Part shown: one piece after another, positions 34,520-45,420 of the stretch
How positions within the stretch are numbered: position 1 is the stretch's first letter
Layout of the letters: each line of letters opens with the position of its first letter
Assembly: GCA_949752735.1 (NCBI GenBank)
Contig: OX457037.1
Location: forward strand, 35,773,871-35,837,870
Length of the DNA: 64,000 nucleotides
Direction of reading: 5' to 3'
From: Lumbricus terrestris
Taxonomy: Eukaryota; Annelida; Clitellata; Crassiclitellata; Lumbricidae
Translations under genes and position numbers: made by a program
Notes under the pieces: generated by a model
Told to the model about the DNA's origin: nothing
Seen by the model: the letters and a program-made list of their open reading frames with translations, nothing else
Databases searched by the model: none

Positions 34520-34726
34520 GTATCTCTTCTTTCTGTCTCTGCCTCTCTCTGTGTCTCTCTTATTTCTGTCTGTCTGTCCATTCCGTCGTCTGTCTGTCTG
34601 TCTCTGCCTCTCTCTCTGTATCTCTCTCCTTTCTGTCTCTGCCTCTCTCTGTGTGTCTCTATTCTTTCTGTCTGTCTGTCCATTCCGGCGTCTGTCTGTC
34701 CGTCTGTCTGTCCGTCCGTCCGTCCG
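34371..34726. repeat. GTCT/CTCT pyrimidine microsatellite
   Basis: (TCTG)n runs with a ~115-bp duplicated block, which holds GTCTGTCTGTCCATTCCG followed by TCTGTCTGTC at both about 34569 and 34669. Confidence 0.92.
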
Positions 34727-35740
34727 TGGGGGAGTTTCCTGCGTGAGACGACGTGTGTCCGATCAATAACGCAGCTTACAACAAGGATGCGACTACGACG
34801 ACTTCGACGACGATGGCCTGCATTGGTCGGTCGGTTGGTTGGTTGGTTGGTCGGTCGGTTGGGTGCATTTGTGAGTCGAAACTTGTAAGCCGTTGCATGT
34901 TGGATGAACTGGAGAGCGTCTGGCGATCAGTCGGCCAACGAAACGCCCTCTTCTTCCATCGTCCGTGAAATTCTGGAAAAGGTGCTTGACGATCATTGCC
35001 AGTGGAGCAGCAGTGACAGCGACGGCGGCGTGAATTCGATTCTTGGGCAGAGGGTGTTGCAGGATCGGTCTTTTCTTGAGTGGTGGTGCCCTCTAGGAGT
35101 GCTATTTAGCAGTGTCGTCGAAGTTGGTTTGCACATGTTGAGTGGAGTTATTAGTTATAACGACGGCACGGAGGGGGCAGAGTGACAGGACGAAGCAGGG
35201 CAAGGTCAGTGCAGATGAGGGATTCTATTCTTGCCAAGTGATATGTGTCGTCTTGTGATATGTGTCGGATGATATGTGCCTGACCAGTGATAGGTGGAGC
35301 AGGACATCTAAGCTACTTAGTGAACAGCTGAGCACTATTCTATCTGATGCAGCAGCGGAAAGAAACGAGACTTTATTTGCTTCTTCTTCTTCACGAAATC
35401 AGTCGCGTCTCTCTTCTGTGGCTTTAGCTGTGTTTGTTCGGCATTGATTAATCCTCGTTAAGATCTCACCGGCGATCAGAGTTAGAGTGCTTCACGTTTT
35501 CAGTAATTACATGAAATCAAGAGTGAATGGCGCTTTCTCCCTCTCTTTCTCACTGACATGGATCTTAACTAGCCATCTACTCAAAATGTCACTCTAGTAG
35601 CAGAGAACATCTTTGCATTGCATGCTTTAATTTGTATTAGCTATAAATAAAATCGTATAAAATTATTGTTTGAACAAGTTGGATCGTGCTGAGTGAGCAG
35701 AACAACGGCTGCTGTAGACATTGATTCGAATGGTTATCAA
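34727..35740. other. No recognised gene
   Basis: (GGTT)n/GGTC patch at about 34825-34865. The 93-codon + strand stretch at 34904 has no domain that I recognise. Confidence 0.4.
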
Positions 35741-36440
35741 CGGATAAAGACTAGACAAGTCGCCGCTTGGAAAGTATAGTGTTCTATGCGACATTTTGGC
35801 GAAACGGAGAAAACCGAAAAAGAAAGTTTGATGACTTGGCATTTTGTACTAAAAACTCTTTTGTGGGACAAAATAGAACAATAATGTTTAGAAAACATTG
35901 ATGCAGACATCTGCAACTTTAAAAAACCACAACGATTGTGGCTTCTGTCATAAGAAAAGACAATTTGAAGGACACTTTCGTAATTTGTTCAAATAGAACA
36001 AAATATTACGGAAACTGCCATAGACTATTAATTGTTATTATGATTCATCAGTACATGGAACATTATAATTGTTAGCCAAGCGAATTACGACTGTTGTTAA
36101 AATTGGCTATAAAAGACTATAATTATCTAATAAATTTAGCAAGAAGTTGCTTTTTTTCATAGGTTTTAAACTGTCATAATCGCTCTGACTGAGTATTTGC
36201 AATGGTACAATGTAAACTTCTTGTATAAAAAGTTATTTTAAAGACCTTTTCATCATCTGCTCAAATAGAACAATATATTGCTGAAATTGATGAGCATGGT
36301 TAACTGTTAAAATGATTTATCGTTACATGGAACATTATAATTCTCAGTGAAATGTGTGCAGAATTAGGGATACCCATTTATTTCTTAAGTGAAACAACAC
36401 TACAATACTATGTAATTTTAAATCTTAAGTACCGGTAGTA
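35741..36440. repeat. AT-rich segment with internal ~272-bp repeat and TAGAACA motifs
   Basis: CAAATAGAACAAAATATT (about 35990) and CAAATAGAACAATATATT (about 36262) start parallel segments that both run to ACATGGAACATTATAATT (about 36054 and 36327). TAGAACA recurs at about 35867 too. Similar motifs appear to the right of the 63-bp minisatellite (39.5-39.9 kb). Class unknown. Confidence 0.55.
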
Positions 36441-36465
36441 GAAATTATGCAATATACAATCACGG

Positions 36466-39039
36466 TTACTGCATTGTGGCATTAACCTGTTGTAACGAAA
36501 CAAAGATAACTAAGTTCAGGCAATCATGGTCTGAGTTCGTAATGTCAGCTCTGTTCGACAGGGAATGCCCAGCTTCAACCATGTTGGTACCATTACCTTG
36601 AATACCTTTCTCCACCTCATCATTGACTACACTGGCTTCATCCATGTTGGTACCATTACCTTGAATACCTTTCTCCACCTCATCATTGACTACACTGGCT
36701 TCATCCATGTTGGTTCCATTACCTTGAATACCTTTCTCCACCTCATCATTGACTACACTGGCTTCATCCATGTTGGTACCATTACCTTGAATACCTTTCT
36801 CCACCTCATCATTGACTACACTGGCTTCATCCATGTTGGTACCATTACCTTGAATACCTTTCTTCACCTCATCATTGACTACACTGGCTTCATCCATGTT
36901 GGTACCATTACCTTGAATACCTTTCTCCACCTCATCATTGACTACACTGGCTTCATCCATGTTGGTACCATTACCTTGAATACCTTTCTCCACCTCATCA
37001 TTGACTACACTGGCTTCATCCATGTTGGTACCATTACCTTGAATACCTTTCTCCACCTCATCATTGACTACACTGGCTTCATCCATGTTGGTCCCATTAC
37101 CTTGAATACCTTTCTCCACCTCATCATTGACTACACTGGCTTCATCCATGTTGGTTCCATTACCTTGAATACCTTTCTCGACCTCATCATTGACTACACT
37201 GGCTTCATCCATGTTGGTACCATTACCTTGAATACCTTTCTCCACCTCATCATTGACTACACTGGCTTCATCCATGTTGGTACCATTACCTTGAATACCT
37301 TTCTCCACCTCATCATTGACCACACTGGCTTCATCCATGTTGGTACCATTACCTTGAATACCTTTCTCCACCTCATCATTGACTACACTGGCTTCATCCA
37401 TGTTGGTACCATTACCTTGAATACCTTTCTCCACCTCATCATTGACTACACTGGCTTCATCCATGTTGGTTCCATTACCTAGAATACCTTTCTCCACCTC
37501 ATCATTGACTACACTGGTTTCATCCATGTTGGTACCATTACCTTGAATACCTTTCTCCACCTCATCATTGACTACACTGGCTTCATCCATGTTGGTACCA
37601 TTACCTTGAATACCTCTCTCTACCTCATCATTGACTACACTGGCTTCATCCATGTTGGTACCATTACCTTGAATACCTTTCTCCACCTCATCATTGACTA
37701 CACTGGCTTCATCCATGTTGGTACCATTACCTTGAATACCTTTCTCCACCTCATCATTGACTACACTGGCTTCATCCATGTTGGTACCATTACCTTGAAT
37801 ACCTTTCTCCACCTCATCATTGACTACACTGGCTTCATCCATGTTGGTACCATTACCTTGAATACCTTTCTCCACCTCATCATTGACTACACTGGCTTCA
37901 TCCATGTTGGTTCCATTACCTTGAATACCTTTCTCCACCTCATCATTGACTACACTGGCTTCATCCATGTTGGTACCATTACCTTGAATACCTTTCTCCA
38001 CCTCATCATTGACTACACTGGCTTCATCCATGTTGGTTCCATTACCTAGAATACCTTTCTCCACCTCATCATTGACTACACTGGCTTCATCCATGTTGGT
38101 ACCATTACCTTGAATACCTTTCTCCACCTCATCATTGACTACACTGGCTTCATCCATGTTGGTACCATTACCTAGAATACCTTTCTCCACCTCATCATTG
38201 ACTACACTGGCTTCATACATGTTGGTACCATTACCTTGAATACCTTTCTCCACCTCATCATTGACTACACTGGCTTCATCCATGTTGGTACCATTACCTT
38301 GAATACCTTTCTCCACCTCATCATTGACTACACTGGCTTCATCCATGTTGGTTCCATTACCTTGAATACCTTTCTCCACCTCATCATTGACTACACTGGC
38401 TTCATCCATGTTGGTACCATTACCTTGAATACCTTTCTCCACCTCATCATTGACTACACTGGCTTCATCCATGTTGGTACCATTACCTTGAATACCTTTC
38501 TCCACCTCATCATTGACTACACTGGCTTCATCCATGTTGGTACCATTACCTTGAATACCTTTCTCCACCTCATCATTGACTACACTGGCTTCATCCATGT
38601 TGGTACCATTACCTTGAATACCTTTCTCCACCTCATCATTGACTACACTGGCTTCATCCATGTTGGTTCCATTACCTTGAATACCTTTCTCCACCTCATC
38701 ATTGACTACACTGGCTTCATCCATGTTGGTACCATTACCTTGAATACCTTTCTCCACCTCATCATTGACTACACTGGCTTCATCCATGTTGGTACCATTA
38801 CCTTGAATACCTTTCTCCACCTCATCATTGACTACACTGGCTTCATCCATGTTGGTCCCATTACCTAGAATACCTTTCTCCACCTCATCATTGACTACAC
38901 TGGCTTCATCCATGTTGGTTCCATTACCTTGAATACCTTTCTCCAACTCACCATTGACTACACTGGCTTCATCCATGTTGGTACCATTCCCTTGAATACC
39001 TTTCTCCACCTCATCATTGACTACACTGGCTTCATCCAT
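36466..39039 (-). CDS. Candidate repetitive acidic protein encoded by 63-bp minisatellite
   Basis: A minus-strand frame of 857 codons holds 39 units of 21 residues (core DEASVVNDEVEKGIQGNG, followed by T-N-M) and a unique 38-residue C-terminus (MVEAGHSLSNRADITN, ending QQVNATMQ). The frame is open through all units. Variants change residues (Q to L, D to Y, E to K, A to T, K to R) but never introduce a stop, while the opposite strand is broken repeatedly by the CCTAGAATACC variant. The unit is strongly acidic with conserved Asn-Gly-Thr. Upstream it stays open for about eight codons before a TGA, with an acceptor-like TATATCAG beside it, so it could be an exon. No signal peptide, promoter or poly(A) signal is evident. 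A non-coding minisatellite whose unit length is a multiple of three would look similar, so coding is uncertain. Confidence 0.3.
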   Translation of the reverse strand: MDEASVVNDEVEKGIQGNGTNMDEASVVNGELEKGIQGNGTNMDEASVVNDEVEKGILGNGTNMDEASVVNDEVEKGIQGNGTNMDEASVVNDEVEKGIQGNGTNMDEASVVNDEVEKGIQGNGTNMDEASVVNDEVEKGIQGNGTNMDEASVVNDEVEKGIQGNGTNMDEASVVNDEVEKGIQGNGTNMDEASVVNDEVEKGIQGNGTNMDEASVVNDEVEKGIQGNGTNMDEASVVNDEVEKGIQGNGTNMDEASVVNDEVEKGIQGNGTNMYEASVVNDEVEKGILGNGTNMDEASVVNDEVEKGIQGNGTNMDEASVVNDEVEKGILGNGTNMDEASVVNDEVEKGIQGNGTNMDEASVVNDEVEKGIQGNGTNMDEASVVNDEVEKGIQGNGTNMDEASVVNDEVEKGIQGNGTNMDEASVVNDEVEKGIQGNGTNMDEASVVNDEVEKGIQGNGTNMDEASVVNDEVERGIQGNGTNMDEASVVNDEVEKGIQGNGTNMDETSVVNDEVEKGILGNGTNMDEASVVNDEVEKGIQGNGTNMDEASVVNDEVEKGIQGNGTNMDEASVVNDEVEKGIQGNGTNMDEASVVNDEVEKGIQGNGTNMDEASVVNDEVEKGIQGNGTNMDEASVVNDEVEKGIQGNGTNMDEASVVNDEVEKGIQGNGTNMDEASVVNDEVEKGIQGNGTNMDEASVVNDEVEKGIQGNGTNMDEASVVNDEVKKGIQGNGTNMDEASVVNDEVEKGIQGNGTNMDEASVVNDEVEKGIQGNGTNMDEASVVNDEVEKGIQGNGTNMDEASVVNDEVEKGIQGNGTNMVEAGHSLSNRADITNSDHDCLNLVIFVSLQQVNATMQ

Positions 39040-39062
39040 GTTGGTTCCATTACCTTGAATAC
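36583..39062. repeat. 63-bp minisatellite, 39 units
   Basis: Plus-strand unit begins GTTGGTACCATTACCTTGAA and ends with ACACTGGCTTCATCCAT. Units differ by a few substitutions only (TACC/TTCC/TCCC, TTGAA/TAGAA, and one cluster of changes near 38940), so the array expanded recently. Confidence 0.98.
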
Positions 39063-39520
39063 CATTGTTAAGCTGATATATCTTGTTTCAAGAAGGAATT
39101 ATTGTTCCCATGAAACAAAAACGGTTTTCGTATAAGCATAACAATTAACTCTCAATAATGAAACAAATGATATTGTTGTGTCAAGTTGCAGACACACTAA
39201 ACGAAATTATAGAAACTTAACTCGACCTGTAGCAAAACAGTGTTTATGAAACACAGAACTATGGCATCACGAGGCCTGCTAGTCCGGCCACAGAAATAAG
39301 TATTATTATTTTTCAGTCAAATTTCTTTCTCTTATACTTCCATTCACCGCAAAGAGGTGTTCTAATTTACCTTCTGTTGTAAACTGATATAAAATCCGCG
39401 TCATATTTTGTGTTCATTTTCTCTTTCGCTTGGGTCTCTCCATTTTGTCTGTAATATTACTGTACGGTAATAATTATGATGACTGTCATCTTTCCATAAC
39501 GGAACGCGCTTACTGTAATA
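39063..39520. other. No recognised feature
   Basis: AT-rich flank of the minisatellite; nothing specific. Confidence 0.4.
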
Positions 39521-39960
39521 ATGTTCTATATGCATGTGCGAATCACAATTTGCCGTTCAGACCACGTGACCGTCATAGAACAAAATAATTCTGGGTTATA
39601 CTCATGGCGCCGTATGAACGCAACTTGTTCTATAATATCCACGTGATTGAATCTTTGCAATATAATTGGTTGATTCACATAGAACATTGTAATACCTATC
39701 AGTTAGTAAGAATATGCAAAAGGAATAAAATACTTCTGTTCTTTTCCTCGTATAGGCACCATTTCAAGAGACGGGATTTTGTACCAAGATAGAACAAGTT
39801 ACTCTGAATCGGCCTGTGCACTTAACTCCAATGTAAACAAAAACGCATATAGAACACTATACTTTCCAAGCGGCGAAGTGTTTGGAATTAAAAAAATAGA
39901 TTTTTATCTGGTTGGAAAGCAGTCATTTGTCGGAAAAGCGATGACTTCTATGGATACTTG
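39521..39960. repeat. Cluster of TAGAACA/TGTTCTA motifs
   Basis: ATGTTCTATAT (about 39522), CATAGAACAAAAT (39577), TTGTTCTATAAT (39627), CATAGAACATTG (39677), GATAGAACAAG (39787) and ATAGAACACTAT (39848). These resemble the motifs in 35.8-36.4 kb. They could be remains of one repeat family interrupted by the minisatellite. Confidence 0.4.
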
Positions 39961-40464
39961 ATTATTCCATGTTTCCACTGAAGACCGACTACAGTCAAAG
40001 TCACTCGGATGCACAACTGAACATTTTATTTTCATCTTACATTATTATAAGGCTGAAGGAAGTTAGCAAAGTTGCACAGTTCATTGTTACAGTGAAGGTC
40101 CTACTTACTCAGCTGCTACTGTTGAAGGCCTATATATTTGGCTGCCGGTCGATTGTCGTGACATTTTGAAGTTGAATATTCAGTGGAGGAATTGATTGAA
40201 TCTCTCCGATGGGTGGTAGATTATTACTTCAGTTGATTAAGCTGATATTCTTGAGGATTCTGGACTCTTCTCAGCTCTGTCTGTCCATGCGTTTGATGCC
40301 TGGTTCTGCAGTGCAGACTTCTGCAGAAGCAGCCCAAATGAACAGCGGTATGTAATGCATTCATTCTCTCTCATTCGCTCTCTCGTTTTAGATCAATTAG
40401 TTAGGACGTGCGTGGTCAGATGCATGTTTAGGCGCGTTTGTGTGCAAGTTTGTATGTGCACTGG
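39961..40464. other. No recognised feature
   Basis: No domain or element ends were found. Confidence 0.4.
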
Positions 40465-40666
40465 TTATAGCGCCCCTTCAGGCTATCTAATCAGAGGCGC
40501 TCCCGACTGCAGAGCGGATACTGCATCGGAGTTTCATGCCGAAGCGCTGAGCAATTGCGAGTGAGGGACTTACCCAAGGTCCTTACGCGGCGACTTGAGG
40601 TGGATTCGAACCTCGAACCTTCCGGCTTCAAGGCAATGATGTCACCACCACACCACCGCGCCCCAC
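40465..40666 (-). mobile_element. tRNA-derived SINE, copy 3
   Basis: Minus-strand copy. B box complement GGATTCGAACC at about 40601-40611 and head complement CACCACACCACCGCGCCCC at the right edge. The left end TATAGCGCCCCTTCAGG and CAGAGGCGCTCCCGACT is the LINE-like tail. Confidence 0.9.
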
Positions 40667-40963
40667 AAGTGTTCCCAACCATCGCTGTCAAACGATGACG
40701 GAACTTGGAAAGTGTAAATTAAGACGACATGTCGAGTACTGGTTGGAAGAAGATGGATCCAGAGGATTGCTTTTCCACATGGGCGTACTTGGGGGATTTT
40801 GTGGGTTCAAACCCCCAAAATGAATAATCTTCACATATTTTACTAATTCTTTGTATTTTTGACCATGTCCATAGAATAAGTCTGAATTGTTTTTTCCTTC
40901 GTACACAGATGCATTTCCAGATAGTCAGTCCAGCCATTGATAATACGATGCTGCGCTACAGAC
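40667..40963. other. No recognised feature
   Basis: Overlapping short frames only. Confidence 0.4.
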
Positions 40964-42054
40964 GCACATGCAAAGGGTTCAACATTGCAAAGGGTTCGAC
41001 ATTGCAAAGGGTTCAACATTGCAAAGGGTTCAACATTGCAAAGGGTTCAACATTTAGTTTTTCCTGAGATAACTGTACAAACTTTGTCATTATTCAACAT
41101 GGAGACCATTGAAAATTTTATTGCAGGCTTTTCCGAGCTGCTGTCTTGAACAACGTGTAAGTGAACGGTTGATGAAGAGACAGAGGAGAAGGCATTTGTA
41201 GACGGATGGCTTTCATAGTTTCAAGGTGTAAGAAAAGATTTTTAAGTCCTTCTAATCTGGACACCATGACACTTCTACATCACCATTGTCCATGATGTCA
41301 GTTGATGGTAGTAGCTTCAAGTCAAATACCGATAAAAATTAATAATCCATTGGCGAAATCAAGTTTTTAATTTCGCAATCATAACCTCCAAATATCTAAA
41401 GAGCCACTCAAAAGCCAGGTGCAGGGCACCAGATTATTAACACGTGCTGTGTCTAGTCAGAAGGGTTGTTTGATGGAGTAGTCCAAAGGAGGTCAGAGTC
41501 CATTTACCAGACGATCAGAGGTGGTAGAGCAGCACATTGTTCAAGACAGCAGCTCGGAAAAATTCCCAATAAAATTTTCAATGGTCTCCGTGTTGAATAA
41601 TGACAAAGTTCGTACAGTAGGCCTAGTCTCAGGAAAAACTAAATGTTTAACCATTTGCGATGTTGAACCCTTTGCAATGTTGAACCCTTTGCAACGTTGA
41701 ACCCTTTGCAATGTTGAACCCTTTGAAATGTTGAACCCTTTGCAATATTGAACCCTTTGAAATGTTGAACCCTTTGCAATGTTGAACCCTTTGCAATGTT
41801 GAACCCTTTGAAATGTTGAACCCTTTGCAATGTTGAACCCTTTGCAATGTTGAACCCTTTGCAATGTTGAACTCTTTGCAATGTTGAAACCTTTGAAATG
41901 TTGAACCCTTTGCAATGTTGAACCCTTTGCAATGTTGAACCCTTTGCAATGTTGAACCCTTTGCAATGTTGAACCCTTTGAAATGTTGAACCCTTTGAAA
42001 TGTTAACCCTTTGCAATGTTGAACCCTTTGCAATGTTGAACTCTTTGCATGTGC
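40964..42054. mobile_element. Foldback-type element with 17-bp subrepeat arms
   Basis: Both ends begin with GCACATGCAAAG in inverted orientation. Inside each is an array of a 17-bp unit (GCAAAGGGTTCAACATT): about 5 units at 40972-41056 and about 23 inverted units at 41650-42050. Inward of the arrays is a non-repetitive inverted domain of about 100 bp (41051-41153 and 41537-41648, containing GAGACCATTGAAAATTTTAT, CCGAGCTGCTGTCTTGAACA). The central part (41154-41536) includes a copy of repeat family C. Outer tandem domain, inner unique domain and a loop are the layout of foldback elements such as Drosophila FB and the sea urchin TU family. No protein is encoded. A target duplication was not found. 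Confidence 0.8.
41385..41515 (-). repeat. Dispersed repeat family C, copy 2
   Basis: CTAAAGAGCCACTCAAAAGC, GGGCACCAGATTATT, AGAAGGGTTGTTTGATG and CAGACGATCAG parallel 3095-3260. It sits in the centre of the foldback element, either as part of it or as an insertion. Confidence 0.55.
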
Positions 42055-42662
42055 CTTTTGGAAGGTCAGGTTTGTAAGGGTTGCTGTCTGTCATCCTCAA
42101 CTGCTGCTGTTTCATGGTATGTTGGGATGACCGTGTTTCTCCACTGATGATGCTGTTAATTGTGGCGTCATGTGTGAAGAATGTACAATAACTTGAAACT
42201 TGAATATCATTCTTTTACACCAGTGTTGGAAATCTTGAGAGAGATCGGTAATGTCAGTCCTATTCTCGATCTGGTCTTTGATTTTCTATTGCTTACAACT
42301 TTCTCAAAGACTTTCGGAATAATTTACCTGTTTGTCTTGGTCTTTAAGCTCATTTACTATCCTCATTTACTATCCTCATTTACTATCCTATAGCTACTTT
42401 ACTTTTTCTTTTATTTTAAACACTAATATGCATGAAGTTAGTAAATATTAATCTTGGACACAGGTGAATGTTTGCTGTAGTCAACTGGAGAATAAGACTG
42501 GTCGGTGATTGACAGATGATTTAAATTTAGATTGCTAGGTTGACTGATTGTGGTAGAGGATTCTGGATAAATAAAAGTGGACATGAGAACTGAAAGTCAA
42601 GGCCCTACAATCATCCAGAATCACGCTCTAACAGCAAAAGAAGACAGGTCGGAAGACAGATG
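42055..42662. other. No recognised gene
   Basis: A short tandem CTCATTTACTATC triplet at about 42350-42388; otherwise featureless. Confidence 0.4.
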
Positions 42663-42670
42663 ATTAAAGG

Positions 42671-42817
42671 CATAGGTGCAATCACGTCCTAAAAGTTGGG
42701 GGGGACCATAATGAATCACGTCCTAAAAGTTGGAGGGGACCATAATAATAAGTTAGGGGACCACTCAAAAGTTGGGGGGACGCGTCCCGTGGGTCCCATA
42801 GGGTGGTTGCGCCTATG
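42671..42817. mobile_element. hAT-like MITE, 147 bp
   Basis: Termini CATAGGTGCAATCAC and its inverted partner GTGGTTGCGCCTATG. Flanks ATTAAAGG (42663-42670) and GTTAAAGG (42818-42825) give a 7-of-8 target duplication. The interior contains AAAAGTTGGGGGGGACC subrepeats. Confidence 0.7.
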
Positions 42818-42930
42818 GTTAAAGGTCGATACAGGGTTATCAATGTATGGAGCTGTAATAGAAAGCTGGGTTTCTGGGTTTAAAGATCAAACCTGCTTTT
42901 TAAACTTCTACAAATTCAATATGAAGTCAG

Positions 42931-44749
42931 CAGGGTGGAGATGATTTAAATCGGTTGATTTAAATCATTGATTTAAATCACGATTTAAATCGGTAATAAA
43001 AATCACGATTTAAATCGAATAGTGAAAATAAATTTCAATCAATGCTTTTGTGCCACACAACTTGCAGGTTTGTTTCCTTTCACTTAGCTGCAGCAGTGCA
43101 GCTGCCAGTTAGTGCATTCAGCATGCCCAGCAGGCTGACTCATCTGGCTGCACAGTGTAGTGCTAAAGCCTAAAACACGTGTCACCTGCTGATGTCACTA
43201 CTGGAAACTGGTGTTTCTTTTCAAACTTATGAACAAGAAGCCATTAGGCGAAAAAAAATAATGTTGTGTTTCCGGTAACCCGACCGACCCTCTTTTATTG
43301 CCGCGACTCAAATAATTTTGTAAAAAAAATTTATTTAAAAAAAAAATTTAATAAAAAAAAAAATCAAATTAAAAAAAATTTTTTTAGCTTTTATTTGTAT
43401 TGACATAGTATGTTGACATAAAACGGTGACATTGCCTTCTGTATAGAGTTGGATCTTTGACCAAAAAAGTTGTGTTTCCAGTAACCCGATCGACTCACTT
43501 TTATTGCCGCGACTCGAAAAGTATTGTGTAAATTTTGTTATTTACAGTGACATTGCCTTAGAGTTTCACGCCTGCCTAACTACTTCCTGGTTGCCAGTCT
43601 TGAGAAACCTCTAGCCTTATCAGTCTCACTTGAGCCACCTCTAATGGTGACTAGGGAAAATAAATCTAGCAACCTCTAGGTGTAACTAGTCACTGGCTTG
43701 GCCAGTCTGGAACGACCCCTAGCAGTGATGTTCTGCTCGCACTCATCTTCCCCTTCCCTTCCCACTTTTTTTACCAGAAAAGATGTCAACAAAATGAAAT
43801 TAATAGAATTGTTTTCTAGGGCAATTTTAGGTACAGACAGTCGGGAAATAGGCAGTTTATACTTGCTTAGAACACGTACTTTGTTGCAGCATGTACGTTT
43901 ATGCAAAAAAGAGTAGTTGGGTATAATTTTTCGGATAGTCACTGTATAAAAATATTTTACCAAAATAAAAATATTTTTCGACCTACCTACCCAATTTTTT
44001 AGAGCTCTGTTACCGGAAACACAGCATTATTTTTTTTGGCCTTAGCGAGAGAAGATGAACACTTGTATTGTGACCAAATTTTTTACATCTGAATGACAAC
44101 AGTTACTGGTGACTAGCACTAGCAGTGACCTAATAATATTAGTACCGTAGTGTTCTAGTTTGCAAGGTGTGACTGACTCACTGACTCAGTAACTTAACCA
44201 CTTACATAGCGATCTGATTTCACAGTTTCACAGAACATTGACTTCTTTATTAGATTTAACTGATTGTTTGATTGTTCATCGATCGCACTAAATAGTATTA
44301 AGTATATATATACCACTTCAAAGGTGTTAATTTGTATTGTATAACTGCAAAACTAAAGAAGGTAATAATTGTTACCGAATACCAAATATCAGTTACAATA
44401 ATGCATAGTGGCTTGATACCCACATGGAGGCAGTAAATCCAAACTTAGAACTAGTAGAAAGAAATCGGATTTAAATTTTAAAAATCGGATTTTTTATTTT
44501 TAGTTAAAAAATCATGATTTTTATCCACCCTGTATTGTATAGCTGTAGAATTAAAGGTAATAACTGTTACCTAATGAAGCATGTGACTTGATACCCAAAA
44601 AAAGGCACTACATACAAAATACGAACTATAAGAAAGAAATCCGATATAAATCAAAAAAATCCGATTTAAATCAAAAAAATCCGATTTAAATCAAAAAAAT
44701 CCGATTTTTTGATTTTTATTAAAAAAAATCACGATTTTTATCCACCCTG
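42931..44749. mobile_element. Non-autonomous hAT element, 1819 bp
   Basis: Terminal repeats CAGGGTGGA and TCCACCCTG, next to GATTTAAATC-rich subterminal repeats. The perfect 8-bp target duplication GAAGTCAG lies at 42923-42930 and 44750-44757. No transposase frame. The right ~215 bp end is duplicated in tandem, since an additional ATTTTTATCCACCCTG end lies at about 44531. A PIF/Harbinger-like insert (43247-44041) sits inside. Confidence 0.85.
43247..44041. mobile_element. PIF/Harbinger-like MITE nested in hAT element
   Basis: The ends GGCGAAAAAAAATAATGTTG and the inverted copy CAGCATTATTTTTTTTGGCC extend over about 30 bp through GTGTTTCCGGTAAC. A TTA trinucleotide flanks both sides (43244-43246, 44042-44044), as in PIF/Harbinger insertions. 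A second partial copy of the left end lies at about 43468. The TTA evidence is short, so the class is moderately sure. Confidence 0.6.
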
Positions 44750-44757
44750 GAAGTCAG

Positions 44758-45282
44758 TAAAGCTAAAAATGATGATGATAATGCTGTTCAAAATGAAAAA
44801 TGATGATGATTTTCTGATCATTGTTTGATTTCATAGTACTTGGCAGCATGTATCGGGGTTGCATTACAAGTAACACAGGGTCGTGAGTCTCGTGACCTTT
44901 CAGTTTCCATGTGTCACACAGTAATCCAATTACAATATGTACATTGCGTTTTGTGTCCTCCTTACCATGTGAAAATTTTGTTTGGGACTATTTGGTTTCT
45001 GCTGGTGGATCAGCATTGGCCTCTGTGTTTACAACAAGAAAGGGTTTTGTTATTTTGTGGATGCTCTGTTTTGTTTTTAATTTAGTAGACCGAGGCACGG
45101 AATGCTTGAATGAAAGCTTAAGACCTTGGCTGTTGAATGTAAATTAGATTAAAAGCTGTAAAAATACTACCAATCTGATTGCCTGTTTGGGTCTGTAACG
45201 TCTGTTTGCGGAGTGTAGACATCAATGGTCGGTATTTTGTGCTGAATTGTTGTCCTGTTCTAGACATGATTGAATCACCTAG
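44758..45282. other. No recognised gene
   Basis: Short overlapping frames; no motif. Confidence 0.4.
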
Positions 45283-45420
45283 ATTTATTCAATTCAATTC
45301 ATTTATTGCAACCATAAACAATAGACATAGTATAACATGCTTCACATGATTAATCGGATGGCAACAAGGAAGGCCCTCGCTAACAGGGACACCTAATTAC
45401 GTGTGCAATTTTAACAGATG
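45283..45420 (-). mobile_element. LINE family D 3'-UTR fragment
   Basis: ATTCAATTCAATTCATTTATTG tail, then GGCAACAAGGAAGGCCCTCGCTAACAGGG. The GC-rich foldable segment resembles those at 55.19 and 58.86 kb (ACCCAGAAGGGG, CCCCGCTAG). Confidence 0.5.

Noticed and set aside
36565..38868. Plus-strand open frames of 168-305 codons (FLHLIIDYTGFIHVGTITLNT type)
   Set aside because: They are the antisense of the 63-bp minisatellite and are broken by TAG in the CCTAGAATACC unit variant.
41541..42115. Open frames of 128-158 codons reading QRVQHCKGFNIAKGST
   Set aside because: A translation of 17-bp subrepeats in the foldback arm; all three frames give the same periodic peptide.
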